Position numbers and translations under genes: made by a program
The notes under the pieces: model-generated
What the model was told of the DNA's origin: nothing
Databases searched by the model: none
Seen by the model: the letters and a program-made list of their open reading frames with translations, nothing else
Part shown: positions 53,837 to 61,872 of the stretch, piece after piece
Layout of the letters: each line of letters begins with the position of its first letter
Position numbering within the stretch: the first letter of the stretch is position 1
Origin: Blautia schinkii DSM 10518
GTDB lineage: Bacteria > Bacillota > Clostridia > Lachnospirales > Lachnospiraceae
Reading direction: 5' to 3'
Length of the DNA stretch: 64,000 nt
Assembly: GCA_000702025.1 (NCBI GenBank)
Contig: KL370850.1
Coordinates: 286,359-350,358, forward strand

Positions 53837-54112
53837 TGAAAGTCCCGGACGGCAGCCATGGAACGAAGCAAGCTTGCTTGCGGAGTTACATGGATATCGG
53901 ACGGGCTAACCCGTATGAGCAAGCAGGCCGACAGGCCGGATTGCGAATATGGGTGGCAGATGCGGGAGTGCGAAGCACGGAGCATCTGACTTTCATTCAT
54001 AAAGATGTCTGCGTAAGCAGACATTTCCTTTGAAAGTCCCGGACGGCAGCCATGAGCCGACGCATGCTTGCATGCAGAGGATCATGGATATCGGACGGGC
54101 TGACCCGTATGA
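53837..54112. ncRNA. Candidate structured RNA / duplicated 82-nt element
   Basis: Two 82-nt direct repeats (53837-53918 and 54031-54112) both begin TGAAAGTCCCGGACGGCAGC and end with ACGGGCT(A/G)ACCCGTATGA. In each, CCATG pairs with CATGG around an inner hairpin. That hairpin is GCAAG-CTTG-CTTGC in copy one and GCATG-CTTG-CATGC in copy two, a compensatory change at one base pair. ACGGG/CCCGT is a second hairpin. Between the copies are three more hairpins: 53919-53944, 53957-53988 (CAGATGC/GCATCTG with GTGC/GCAC inside) and 54005-54024 (ATGTCTGC/GCAGACAT). No coding frame explains it. Strand is uncertain; I do not recognise a named RNA family. Confidence 0.55.
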
Positions 54113-54120
54113 CTTTTCAT

Positions 54121-54471
54121 TCAGGACAGCATTCCTCCCAGAGCACCGCCTCCCAGACACATAAAAAATGTGGTTATGGCATGCTGTGCGGTCATATCCC
54201 ATTTCCCCTGTACTGCAAAGGATACGGCTATCAGCAGCACAAAATAGCACAAGCCTACGAGAACGCCCCACAGGTACTTATCCTTCCGCACAATTTTGCC
54301 GGCCATGAAGCCTCCGAAAAGGCAGGACAGCACGTATACTACGATAATTCCCGCTGCCACAGGTCCCTCTCCCAGATCAAACTGGAACAGTAACAGAGCC
54401 AGCAGCAGCAGAAAAATCCCCGTCACCGCGTAAGCAAATAATAATGATTTCAGAACCGCCTTTATTCTCAT
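54121..54471 (-). CDS. TIGR04086-type membrane protein
   Basis: A 116-residue protein with four membrane segments (LLFAYAVTGIFLLLLALLLF; VAAGIIVVYVLSCLFGGFMAG; WGVLVGLCYFVLLIAVSFAV; ITTFFMCLGGGALGGML). It resembles the YrzE/TIGR04086 group of small membrane proteins that often lie by the SCIFF genes in Clostridia. Function unknown. ATG at 54471 is within the downstream side of the surface-protein terminator. Its ends: the structured repeat element begins 9 nt after the stop. Confidence 0.75.
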   Translation of the reverse strand: MRIKAVLKSLLFAYAVTGIFLLLLALLLFQFDLGEGPVAAGIIVVYVLSCLFGGFMAGKIVRKDKYLWGVLVGLCYFVLLIAVSFAVQGKWDMTAQHAITTFFMCLGGGALGGMLS

Positions 54472-54506
54472 AAAAACAACCCTCCCATATGCAATATATG
54501 GAAGGG
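54471..54506 (-). terminator. Terminator of the surface-protein gene
   Basis: Minus strand CCCTTCCATAT pairs with ATATGGGAGGG (one mismatch) and is followed by TTGTTTTTA. The T-run abuts the start codon of the next gene. Confidence 0.7.
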
Positions 54507-54543
54507 CTGCTGTGCTTATTCCTTAATTTCCTTATGTAAAAGC

Positions 54544-56088
54544 TTATTTTCTTTTCTTGACTACGACCACGGCCCCGATAATGATCACAGCAGCGGCTAT
54601 AAGAATGATAAACGGATAAATCATTGTGTTATCACCTGTATTGACAGCCTTGCTTGAGGAGCCCTGCTTTGACGTATCTGAATTAGTATCCGTGTCGGTG
54701 CTTTTCGTCTTATTGTCATTTTTAATTTCGCTGCTTCCGCCGGTGGTGTTGCTATCCTGCGCAGCGGTACCGGGCGTGCCAGTTAATGATGTCTGCCCGC
54801 TTGTGGACGTCTGGGCTTCGCCGAGCTGGTCATCCGGGTCCTTATAACCATCCTCCGCTATATCCGCGCCTACCATAGGCTTACTGCCCGCAATGCCGAA
54901 AGGACTGAACGAATGTGTGCTGAAGATCATCATATCTCCCTCAACGCTGGGAATGATCGTCTCTGTAGCACCATTATCCAAAAGATGTTCAATCGAATAT
55001 TCGTACCCCTCCTTCACAGGAACAGTCACACTGATGTATTCTCCATCGGGAATCTCATATTCGGTATTATTCTGTAAATCCCATAATTCAAACTCAAAGG
55101 ACTGGAAAATAGCAGCCTCCGTCTGATTCGTAAACTGGTAGCTGTCACCGTTTGATACGCGGAACTGTACATACCACGGAAGGTTGATTCCGGACACGGA
55201 AATACCCTCACAGGAATGGTTTAAAAGAGCACGTTCTGCCTTCTCCTCTTCTGTGAGATTCTCCTCCACGGTCACCGGCCGTGTATCCTCCTGCACTTCA
55301 GCCTGGGGACGGTCGAAAATATTCTCTACTTTATCAGATGCACCAATGTCCTCCTGCTTCTGTTCCCCGTCAGTTGTATCCAACACCTCGTCAGCACCAA
55401 TCTGGCCTGCTGCAGGAAGGTCCTCCGGATTTTCGCCTTCGCCCTCCGGCGTCACTGCAGGGTCTTTGCCCTCCTCACCGGAAGTGTTTTCTCCGGGTGT
55501 GGGTGTCTGAGTGATGCCGTCAGCTGTATCCGGCACACCATTGTCTCCTTCGGCTCCGGGTGTCACTGTAGCTTGTGGTGCTGCAGACGCTCCGGGCGTT
55601 ACTGTGACTTGTGGCACAGTGGATGCATCAGGAGCCACGGTTATCTCAGGCTGTGTATTCTCCGGCTCATCCGGTGTTTCTGTAGGAGTTTCCTCGCTGA
55701 TGCTGCTCACTACCACAGTAATATAACCTGTTACTACACCTGACTCAGCGTCCCAGCCGGACACATGAGACAAATCCGCCGAGCCGGCCGGCTGCAAAAT
55801 AACCTCGCAGGACTGGACCCTCTTCGTGGGCACAAAGGATTCATCCGCCCAGGACAGGGTTCCGTATTCATTGCCGGGCAGCGCAATCTCTGAGAGAGCT
55901 ACCGGCTGATCGATCGTAACATTATCAGGAATCACGCTTGTCGCCTCAACTGCCGTATCGTTTCCTGCAAATACATATGGGGCCTGTGCGCCCAAAAGCG
56001 CCGCTGACACTGCGGCTGCTGCTAATAACTGTACACTTTTTCTATAAATGGCTTTTGCATTTTTCTTTTTCATCATTTTCGTCATCAT
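54544..56088 (-). CDS. Cell-wall-anchored surface protein with T/P-rich repeats
   Basis: A 514-residue secreted protein. The signal peptide is AIYRKSVQLLAAAAVSAALLGAQAPYVFAG. Residues about 135-250 are Thr/Pro/Glu-rich, with repeats of the VTVTPGASAAPQATVTPGA type. A folded region follows (EGISVSGINLPWYVQFRVSNGDSYQF to FSTHSFSPFGIAG), then an acidic Ser/Thr linker. The tail AVNTGDNTMIYPFIILIAAAVIIIGAVVVVKKRK is a sortase-type signal, in which NTGD replaces the usual LPxTG. ATG ATG at 56088 with AGAGG upstream. Adhesion or matrix role is inferred only. Confidence 0.82.
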   Translation of the reverse strand: MMTKMMKKKNAKAIYRKSVQLLAAAAVSAALLGAQAPYVFAGNDTAVEATSVIPDNVTIDQPVALSEIALPGNEYGTLSWADESFVPTKRVQSCEVILQPAGSADLSHVSGWDAESGVVTGYITVVVSSISEETPTETPDEPENTQPEITVAPDASTVPQVTVTPGASAAPQATVTPGAEGDNGVPDTADGITQTPTPGENTSGEEGKDPAVTPEGEGENPEDLPAAGQIGADEVLDTTDGEQKQEDIGASDKVENIFDRPQAEVQEDTRPVTVEENLTEEEKAERALLNHSCEGISVSGINLPWYVQFRVSNGDSYQFTNQTEAAIFQSFEFELWDLQNNTEYEIPDGEYISVTVPVKEGYEYSIEHLLDNGATETIIPSVEGDMMIFSTHSFSPFGIAGSKPMVGADIAEDGYKDPDDQLGEAQTSTSGQTSLTGTPGTAAQDSNTTGGSSEIKNDNKTKSTDTDTNSDTSKQGSSSKAVNTGDNTMIYPFIILIAAAVIIIGAVVVVKKRK

Positions 56089-56163
56089 TACACCTCTATC
56101 GAACTATAAACCAAACCAACAATGTATCATTTTATATGGAATGCGGACTGTTGCCGCGTATAT

Positions 56164-56192
56164 ACTATATCAAATCTTTATTCTTTTGTAAA
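56164..56192 (-). promoter_or_regulatory. Promoter of the surface-protein gene
   Basis: Minus strand: TTTACA (56192-56187), 17 bp, TATAGT (56169-56164). Confidence 0.6.
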
Positions 56193-56285
56193 CATTTTGT
56201 AACAAATTATTTCTTTTTTTGTCAAATGTATTATATCACAATTCTACCTTTTTCGACACCCCTAAATTTACATTTTTTTTCTAAC

Positions 56286-56314
56286 TTGCATTTTTTTATA
56301 AAATCATGTATATT
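56286..56314 (+). promoter_or_regulatory. Possible promoter of the CNNM/CorC gene
   Basis: TTGCAT (56286-56291), 17 bp, TATATT (56309-56314) about 48 nt before the start. The 56089-56361 gap is very AT-rich; other matches are possible. Confidence 0.4.
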
Positions 56315-56361
56315 TTCCCTAATATACTATAAATCGTTATGAAAAAGGAGTGAACGAAACC

Positions 56362-57633
56362 TTGGATTCAAGTGTTCCTATACAGGCGGCCGCCATTTTA
56401 GTCATGGTCGGGCTTTCTGCGTTTTTTTCTTCTGCGGAGACGTCCATGACAACGGTCAACAGAATCCGTATCCAGTCCCTGGTGGAACAGGGCAACAAAA
56501 AAGCTGCTGTTTTAGAAAAAGTGATTTCCGATTCCAGCAAAATGCTGAGCACAATCCTCATAGGCAATAATATCGTCAACATGGCCGCAGCCTCTTTGAT
56601 GACGACCCTAACCATCCAGGTACTTGGAAACGCCTATGTTGGCCTTGCTACAGGTGCTCTCACCCTGCTGATACTAATTTTCGGCGAAATCACCCCAAAG
56701 ACTTTGGCTACCATACATTCAGAAAAGCTGGCTCTGTCCTACGCAAGAGTGATATATCTGCTTATGGTAATCCTGACCCCAGTCGTTTTCCTCATCGGTA
56801 AGCTTGGAAACGGCGTGCTCTTCCTTTTAAGAGTAGACCCCAATGCGAAATCAAGCACCATGACCGAGCATGAACTGCGTACCCTGGTAAACGTAAGCCA
56901 GGAGGACGGTGTCATCGAGCGTGAAGAAAAACAGATGATTTATAATGTGTTTGACTTTGGCGACTCTGCGGCTAAGGATGTGATGATCCCCAGGATTGAC
57001 ATGACACTGGTGGATGTGAACTGTACTTACGACGAATTATTGGAAATCTTCCGCGAGGACATGCACACCCGTTTCCCTGTGTATGAAGACAATACAGATA
57101 ATGTCATCGGCATTATTAATATGAAGGACCTGCTTCTCTATCCCAAAAGCCGGACATTCTCCATAAGAGAAATTCTCCGTGAACCATATTTCACCTACGA
57201 GCATAAAGCCACGGCTGACCTGATGTTGGAAATGCGAAAGGCCTCCGTCAATCTGGCGATTGTACTGGATGAATACGGGTCCACGGCAGGGCTTGTCACA
57301 CTCGAAGACTTACTTGAGGAAATCGTGGGAGAAATCCGGGATGAATACGATGAGGATGAGGAAGAGGATGTGAAAGAAATCCAACCGGGCCGCGAGTATG
57401 TTGCCCTTGGTTTTGCCAAGCTTGACGATATCAACGAAGTATTACAGACATGTCTGGCATCAGAAGATTATGATTCCATCGGAGGGTATATTATTGAACA
57501 ACTCGACAGCCTTCCCATTCAGGGACAGTCCGTTACCTTGGACAATGGAATCCGTCTGGTGGTAGACCAACTGGATAAAAACAGAATTGAATTAGTGCAT
57601 ATCTGGCTTCCGGAAACAACAGAAAATCATTAG
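56362..57633 (+). CDS. CNNM/CorC-type transporter-associated protein (hemolysin family)
   Basis: A 423-residue membrane protein. The N-terminal DUF21/CNNM domain has about four spans (AAAILVMVGLSAFFSSAETSMTTVN; MAAASLMTTLTIQVLGNAYVGLATGALTLLILIFGEITPKTLA). Two CBS domains (MIPRIDMTLVDVNCTYDELLEIFRED and the following FSIREILREPYFTYEHKATADLM) and a C-terminal CorC_HlyC domain follow. The family is tied to Mg2+ or Co2+ efflux and to low-specificity cation balance. The TTG at 56362 has AGGAG 11 nt upstream; a GTG at 56350 overlaps that site. Single gene, terminated at 57660. Confidence 0.93.
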   Translation: MDSSVPIQAAAILVMVGLSAFFSSAETSMTTVNRIRIQSLVEQGNKKAAVLEKVISDSSKMLSTILIGNNIVNMAAASLMTTLTIQVLGNAYVGLATGALTLLILIFGEITPKTLATIHSEKLALSYARVIYLLMVILTPVVFLIGKLGNGVLFLLRVDPNAKSSTMTEHELRTLVNVSQEDGVIEREEKQMIYNVFDFGDSAAKDVMIPRIDMTLVDVNCTYDELLEIFREDMHTRFPVYEDNTDNVIGIINMKDLLLYPKSRTFSIREILREPYFTYEHKATADLMLEMRKASVNLAIVLDEYGSTAGLVTLEDLLEEIVGEIRDEYDEDEEEDVKEIQPGREYVALGFAKLDDINEVLQTCLASEDYDSIGGYIIEQLDSLPIQGQSVTLDNGIRLVVDQLDKNRIELVHIWLPETTENH

Positions 57634-57659
57634 AACATGCGTCCGCCGGACGCACATTC

Positions 57660-57698
57660 AAAAGCCGGGCTGTCCCTTGTATTGGACGCCCGGCTTTT
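57660..57698 (+). terminator. Strong terminator, convergent
   Basis: AAAAGCCGGGC pairs with GCCCGGCTTTT, extended by GTCC/GGAC, giving about 15 bp. A second hairpin GCGTCC/GGACGC (57639-57653) precedes it. Confidence 0.85.
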
Positions 57699-57725
57699 AC
57701 TATGCTATAAAGCGGTCAGAATAAA

Positions 57726-58319
57726 CTATTTTTTACCCAGCATCAGAGAAAACTGCTTAATGATTCTGGTAATCTCTCCTGTAACCGCATCCACGCCTTC
57801 CTCTGTCTCTTTCCAGCTTAATCTGTCTATCCCGTCTGTACACGACGGACACACCAAAATTTCTGCCTCAGGATACAAAAGCTGGTAATACATAAGAGCC
57901 CGCCTGGCATGATAAGTCTTGCAGCATAAGATTGCTTTCTTTACCTCGATTCCCGCTTTATCCGTAACCTGTCGGGAATAAATTGCATTTTCATAGGTAA
58001 AGGTAGCCTGGTCCTCCCTCAGCACAGCGCTCTTTGGAACACCATTTTTTCTAAGGACCTCACTTAAAAACTGCCACTCAGTTGCAAAAGTCCCAGGATA
58101 ACATTCCTGTCTGTCCATCACTCCGGAAAATTTCCCGGTAACAATACTATATTTGCCACTCGGGAGTACATACGGAGCATAGCCCTCCTTATAGAGCTGC
58201 GCAGCTCTCTCCGCCATCTGCGGATAGCCGTTTCCCGGCAGAAAAATAATGTCCGCTTTCTCCGGCTCATCCTCCACAAATATAAAACTTTCTGCCTGTT
58301 CCAAAAATTCCCTGTACAT
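57726..58319 (-). CDS. YdcF/DUF218 family protein
   Basis: A 197-residue cytoplasmic protein of the DUF218 (YdcF/ElyC/SanA) family. The core has ADIIFLPGNGYPQMAERAAQLYKEGYAPYVLPSGK, AVLREDQATFTYENAIYSRQV and AILCCKTYHARRALMYYQ. Family roles include envelope precursor handling; the reaction is not established. No membrane segment is predicted, unlike SanA. A 72-base gap separates it from the amidase upstream. ATG at 58319. Confidence 0.88.
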   Translation of the reverse strand: MYREFLEQAESFIFVEDEPEKADIIFLPGNGYPQMAERAAQLYKEGYAPYVLPSGKYSIVTGKFSGVMDRQECYPGTFATEWQFLSEVLRKNGVPKSAVLREDQATFTYENAIYSRQVTDKAGIEVKKAILCCKTYHARRALMYYQLLYPEAEILVCPSCTDGIDRLSWKETEEGVDAVTGEITRIIKQFSLMLGKK

Positions 58320-58397
58320 TCCGGCACCTGCCTTTTTCCTTTTTGTTTAAAAGATTATAGCATAACCGAAATCAAATGGAAACTGCAGAAATTTGTT

Positions 58398-59162
58398 CTA
58401 TTTTGTCACGATAAGAGTGGTGTATCCATCGTCCCGCAGACGCTGTTCCATATTAATAGCGTTTCCAATCTGCAAAAAGGCACCCACCTGCACTTTGTAG
58501 AGGTCATTTTCCTGAAGAATAAATGCAGGATAGCCTTTATCCAGCAGTTCATAGAGCATACGGTCCGCATATTCTCTGTTTCGGAATGCGCCTGTCTGTA
58601 CGCGGTAGTACACAGGTCCTTCAACCGTATCCAGATTAAGTGTACCTAAAATCGCTTCCGCAATACCTGTCGCCATCTCATCAAATTTTTCATCGAAGAG
58701 CTGGTTATCCACATCAGAATTGATGAAGCCCGCCTCGACCAGAAGTGCCGGCATCCTCGTCCTGCGCAGCACTACCAGGCCGGGACGTTCCTTCACTCCG
58801 ATTTCCCGAAAGCCCAGCTCACCCATGGCTCCCAGAATATTCTCTGCCATTTCGAGCTTAATACCGCTTTTATCATAAAGCAGAACCTCCACACCATTAT
58901 ACTGATTTGCCTGTGGGCTGCTGTTTCTGTGGAAAGATATAAAAAAATCCGCTCCGGATTCATTCGCAATCTTCGCCTTTTCAAATGGTGTCTGATAAAT
59001 ATCCGTGGTCCTTGTATATACCACGTCAATCCCGTTGTCCTCCAGGATTCTGCCTACAGCCAGAGTGAGCCGCAGAGTGTCATCCTTCTCCTGTCTGCCC
59101 TGGTAAACCGCGCCAGGATCAGAACCCCCGTGACCAGCATCCAGCATGATCTTATATGCCAC
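58398..59162 (-). CDS. N-acetylmuramoyl-L-alanine amidase with SPOR domain
   Basis: A 254-residue protein. An Amidase_3 domain (about 1-175) carries the zinc ligands His in LDAGHGGSDPGA and His in FISFHRNSS, and the catalytic Glu in LLVEAGFI. A SPOR domain (YYRVQTGAFRNREYADRMLYELLDKGYPAFI...YKVQVGAFLQIGNAINMEQRL) binds denuded glycan. It cleaves the stem peptide from muramic acid. No signal peptide is seen, so export is unclear; some spore-related amidases are released by mother-cell lysis. The frame begins MAYKIMLDAGHGG and this start looks genuine. Confidence 0.93.
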   Translation of the reverse strand: MAYKIMLDAGHGGSDPGAVYQGRQEKDDTLRLTLAVGRILEDNGIDVVYTRTTDIYQTPFEKAKIANESGADFFISFHRNSSPQANQYNGVEVLLYDKSGIKLEMAENILGAMGELGFREIGVKERPGLVVLRRTRMPALLVEAGFINSDVDNQLFDEKFDEMATGIAEAILGTLNLDTVEGPVYYRVQTGAFRNREYADRMLYELLDKGYPAFILQENDLYKVQVGAFLQIGNAINMEQRLRDDGYTTLIVTK

Positions 59163-59175
59163 TTTTGTTTCCCCT

Positions 59176-59195
59176 TAATCATCCTTTTATGATTA
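59176..59195. promoter_or_regulatory. Small inverted repeat before the amidase gene
   Basis: TAATCAT (59176-59182) and ATGATTA (59189-59195) form a 7-bp stem with a 6-nt loop, located between the DUF5688 stop and the amidase start. It may be an operator; there is no strong T-run. Confidence 0.3.
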
Positions 59196-59219
59196 GGATA
59201 TGCTGCCCTTGGCAATCTG

Positions 59220-60149
59220 TCACTCCACACAGGTAAACTCTTGCGTCTGCCTGCAATAATGATAGATCCGCGCACTCAAAAAGTCCTCCTCAGGGGTTGC
59301 CTCCCGTATCGTATCCGCTAAAACATTTACCAAATCGTCCGCATCTACCTTACGGTCATTATGAATCATCACCTCATGAACACTGGTAAATACCATGTAA
59401 AAATCCTCTCCCAGAAGCTTCCCGAGCCGGGCAGCCACCCCGGGCAGGAAAACAGCCACAGCCCCGTTGGTGCGCTTCGTTGTACTCAGACAATTCCCTA
59501 CCGCATCTTTATTAATCTCAAAACCCGTAAGCAAATCCATAAAATTCTCGCCGCCATATTCCGGGTTATAGATCAGCTTCTCCCAACGGTAAATCCGCGG
59601 CGGTGTCATAAAGTATGTATTCAGGAGCGCATCGTCAAAGACCTTATCACACTCAATTTCCCAGCGTTCAATATGCTCCTGCCGTATTTTCACACTGGTA
59701 ATGCAGCCTTCATCCTCAAATACCTTCATGTAAAGTACAAGTGCAATATCTCCGATTGTGCGGTAAACCGCCTGGCCTAAATCATCATGACAGCGCTCCA
59801 CATTTAAAAGTCGTATGAACAAGTCTGATTTAACCTTTTCATATTCACTGAGGTTTCTTGTTTTCTCAAAAATGCCGGAGCCGCGGACATGGTTCAGTTC
59901 ATTGATCACATCCCCCACAATTTCCTCCATGCACTGTTCCTGCAAGTAGCGCGCATACAATTCCTCTGTGTAAAACGCACATACCTCTTTTCCATCCTCA
60001 TGCTCTTCAAATTCCACAAACAGACGGTCGCCATTCGCAGAAAACTTTCCGCCCTTTCTCTCAAAATAAATACTGCTCTCCTTTAATCTACTGACCGTGA
60101 GCAGGGCCTGACGCAGAGCCTCCACAAAAGCCTCATATCCTTTCTCCAT
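59220..60149 (-). CDS. DUF5688 family protein
   Basis: A 309-residue soluble protein matching DUF5688, a family found mainly in Lachnospiraceae. I see MEKGYEAFVEALRQALL at the start, RKGGKFSANGDRLFVEFEEHEDGKEVCAFY, VKSDLFIRLLNVERCHDDLGQAVYRTIGDIALVLY, and EDFYMVFTSVHEVMIHNDRKVDADDLVNVLADT near the end. No catalytic motif is recognised and the function is unknown. I use the ATG at 60149 (GAGAGGA upstream); a frame to 60365 has unlikely composition. The leader contains an intrinsic terminator just downstream of the promoter. Confidence 0.82.
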   Translation of the reverse strand: MEKGYEAFVEALRQALLTVSRLKESSIYFERKGGKFSANGDRLFVEFEEHEDGKEVCAFYTEELYARYLQEQCMEEIVGDVINELNHVRGSGIFEKTRNLSEYEKVKSDLFIRLLNVERCHDDLGQAVYRTIGDIALVLYMKVFEDEGCITSVKIRQEHIERWEIECDKVFDDALLNTYFMTPPRIYRWEKLIYNPEYGGENFMDLLTGFEINKDAVGNCLSTTKRTNGAVAVFLPGVAARLGKLLGEDFYMVFTSVHEVMIHNDRKVDADDLVNVLADTIREATPEEDFLSARIYHYCRQTQEFTCVE

Positions 60150-60204
60150 ATTTAATTCCTCTCTCTCTGAAAATTGTGGGCGAAATGCCCGGATTTTAAT
60201 TGAT

Positions 60205-60230
60205 AAAAAAGAAGGGAGCAGAAGCTCCCT
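60205..60230 (-). terminator. Intrinsic terminator in the DUF5688 leader
   Basis: Minus strand AGGGAGC, TTCT loop, GCTCCCT, then TTCTTTTTT. It lies between the promoter at 60249-60277 and the DUF5688 start, so it is either an attenuator for that gene or the end of the phosphatase transcript. Confidence 0.75.
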
Positions 60231-60248
60231 GTGAGTTGCTGTGTAGAT

Positions 60249-60277
60249 AGTATAAAATAGCAGCAGGCATTTGTAAA
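60249..60277 (-). promoter_or_regulatory. Promoter upstream of DUF5688
   Basis: Minus strand: TTTACA (60277-60272), 17 bp, TATACT (60254-60249). Transcription should start near 60242, about 12 nt before the terminator hairpin. Confidence 0.6.
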
Positions 60278-60321
60278 GAGGTTTCTGTCGACAAAAGCCT
60301 AAGTTTTTTGCGGCAAAATTC

Positions 60322-60786
60322 TTAAATTTTCCCCTCTTTGCGGAGATATTTAAGGAAAGCCTCACATCCTTCTACAATATCTGCATAGGTGACATCAAAA
60401 TTCCCTGTGTACCACGGGTCCGCAATATCACGCGGATCGTCCGAAAAATCCAGAAGCAGGCTAACCTTACCTTGCGGATCATTTCTTAATATTCTCATCA
60501 TATTCCGCAGATTCCAGCTGTCCATACCGATGATATAATCAAAATTGTTATAATCGCCTTTCTTAAGCTGTACCGCAGTTTTGCCTGTGCAGGAAATGCC
60601 GACCTGCTTTAACTTGTTCCTGGTACCGTGATGTACTGGATTGCCAATCTCCTCCGTACTTGTCGCAGCGGACGCTATGTGGAATTTGTCGGCTAATCCT
60701 TGTTTTTGTGTCATGTCCTTTAAGACGAACTCGGCCATTGGGGATCTGCAGATGTTGCCTGTGCAGACGAATAATACTTTTATCAT
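60322..60786 (-). CDS. Low-molecular-weight protein tyrosine phosphatase
   Basis: A 154-residue phosphatase. The P-loop is VLFVCTGNICRSPMAEFV with Cys8 and the general acid region IADPWYTGNFDVTY. It removes phosphate from phosphotyrosine in the cytoplasm. In Firmicutes such enzymes often regulate exopolysaccharide synthesis, but no polysaccharide genes are near here. ATG at 60786 follows AAGGAGTTTAAGG. Confidence 0.96.
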   Translation of the reverse strand: MIKVLFVCTGNICRSPMAEFVLKDMTQKQGLADKFHIASAATSTEEIGNPVHHGTRNKLKQVGISCTGKTAVQLKKGDYNNFDYIIGMDSWNLRNMMRILRNDPQGKVSLLLDFSDDPRDIADPWYTGNFDVTYADIVEGCEAFLKYLRKEGKI

Positions 60787-60968
60787 TTCCTTAAACTCCT
60801 TATAAACACTGTATTTATACGGTATTCAGGGATTTCCCTGCATACCGGATTCACTTCATTTTAGCATATTCCGGCATGACTTGGTATATCTTAATTTTCA
60901 AACCTCATTGTGGTGTCCTCTTAGCGAAATTACCATCATCATCTATGAAACACTATATTTGCAAATTC

Positions 60969-61010
60969 TCAGCATATTTGATTTCTGTCTGTTACTTCAA
61001 TAATCTTCAT
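60969..61010 (-). pseudogene. Possible 13-codon gene remnant
   Basis: ATG at 61010 with a strong ACGGAGG 8-9 nt upstream reads MKIIEVTDRNQIC then TGA. Upstream is TATACT at about 61060. The start resembles the N-terminus of GNAT-type proteins of gut Firmicutes, but no further homology is visible. The 361-nt gap 60787-61147 shows nothing else but an inverted repeat. A leader peptide is the alternative. Confidence 0.3.
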
Positions 61011-61080
61011 CTTGTCAGTCCTCCGTAAGCCCCTATTTCCTGTTCTCAGTATAGCATGAATCCTCTTATCTTATAACACC

Positions 61081-61135
61081 TGAGCAGAGCGTCTTTTTAT
61101 AAATTGTATTCCAAATCACTGGTCTACTCTGCTCA
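61081..61135. repeat. 9-bp inverted repeat
   Basis: TGAGCAGAG (61081-61089) and CTCTGCTCA (61127-61135) form a perfect stem with a 37-nt loop just downstream of the tag gene. Stem and spacing could act as a weak terminator for tag; no T-run follows. Confidence 0.4.
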
Positions 61136-61147
61136 CTGACTCTGTTC

Positions 61148-61750
61148 CTAGCTTTCTTTATCTCTGCGCTTACGCACTGACTGGTGTCCCTCCATAACTT
61201 CCTGATACCGAAAACAGCCTTCCATATGGTCATTGATAATTCCGCATGCCTGGAGGTGGGAATACACCGTGACAGAGCCGAGATATTTAAATCCCCGTTT
61301 TTTCAAATCTCTGCTCACTGCATCGGAAAGCCCATTTTTCGCCGGGATATTCCCCTTCTGATGTCCCATATACAAAATGGTCTTTCCCTTTGAAAATCCC
61401 CACAAATAATCGCTAAAGGTTCCAAACTCTTCACGGACTTCCAAAAAACAACGTGCATTATGAATGACCGCCTCTATTTTCCTCCGGGACCTTATCATCC
61501 CTTCTGTCTCCATAATTCTTTGAATATCTGCTTCCGTATAGCAGGACACCTTCTGATAATCAAACCCGTCAAAGCACTCCCGGAAAATCTCCCTTTTCTG
61601 TACCATCATGTTCCAGTTGAGGCCACACTGCATGGCCTCCATCATCAGAAATTCAAACTGTTTCATGTCATCATGCAAAGGGACACCCCATTCCTCATCA
61701 TGATATTTCATCATCTTTTCATTACACAGACACCATGCACACCGCTCCAT
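61148..61750 (-). CDS. tag: DNA-3-methyladenine glycosylase I
   Basis: A 200-residue TAG family enzyme. Cys4 in RCAWC, YHDEEWGVPLHDD, FEFLMMEAMQCGLNWNMMVQKRE, and the zinc-binding HLQACGIINDHMEGC near the C-terminus are all present. It removes 3-methyladenine from alkylated DNA. Length and motifs are typical. ATG at 61750. Located by the sirtuin/macrodomain pair, on the same strand, but separated by a tandem repeat. Confidence 0.96.
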   Translation of the reverse strand: MERCAWCLCNEKMMKYHDEEWGVPLHDDMKQFEFLMMEAMQCGLNWNMMVQKREIFRECFDGFDYQKVSCYTEADIQRIMETEGMIRSRRKIEAVIHNARCFLEVREEFGTFSDYLWGFSKGKTILYMGHQKGNIPAKNGLSDAVSRDLKKRGFKYLGSVTVYSHLQACGIINDHMEGCFRYQEVMEGHQSVRKRRDKES

Positions 61751-61779
61751 ATCCAGCCCTCCTGCCGTATACCAGTTTC

Positions 61780-61829
61780 ATTTTCCACTATTTTTCACTA
61801 GTTTTCACTATTTCTCATTATCTCTTCCT
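61780..61829. repeat. Degenerate 10-bp tandem repeat, five units
   Basis: Units at 61780, 61790, 61800, 61810 and 61820 vary on ATTTTTCACT. It lies just upstream of the tag start codon on its coding strand. Confidence 0.5.
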
Positions 61830-61872
61830 GTTTCACTTGACAGTACTTTTCCTGGCACTCTCGTTTATGCTC

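Noticed and set aside
53671-54024. A 117-codon reading of the scfA frame extended upstream
   Set aside because: The extension runs through the structured repeat element and the scfA promoter; the true start with AAGGAGG is at 53757.
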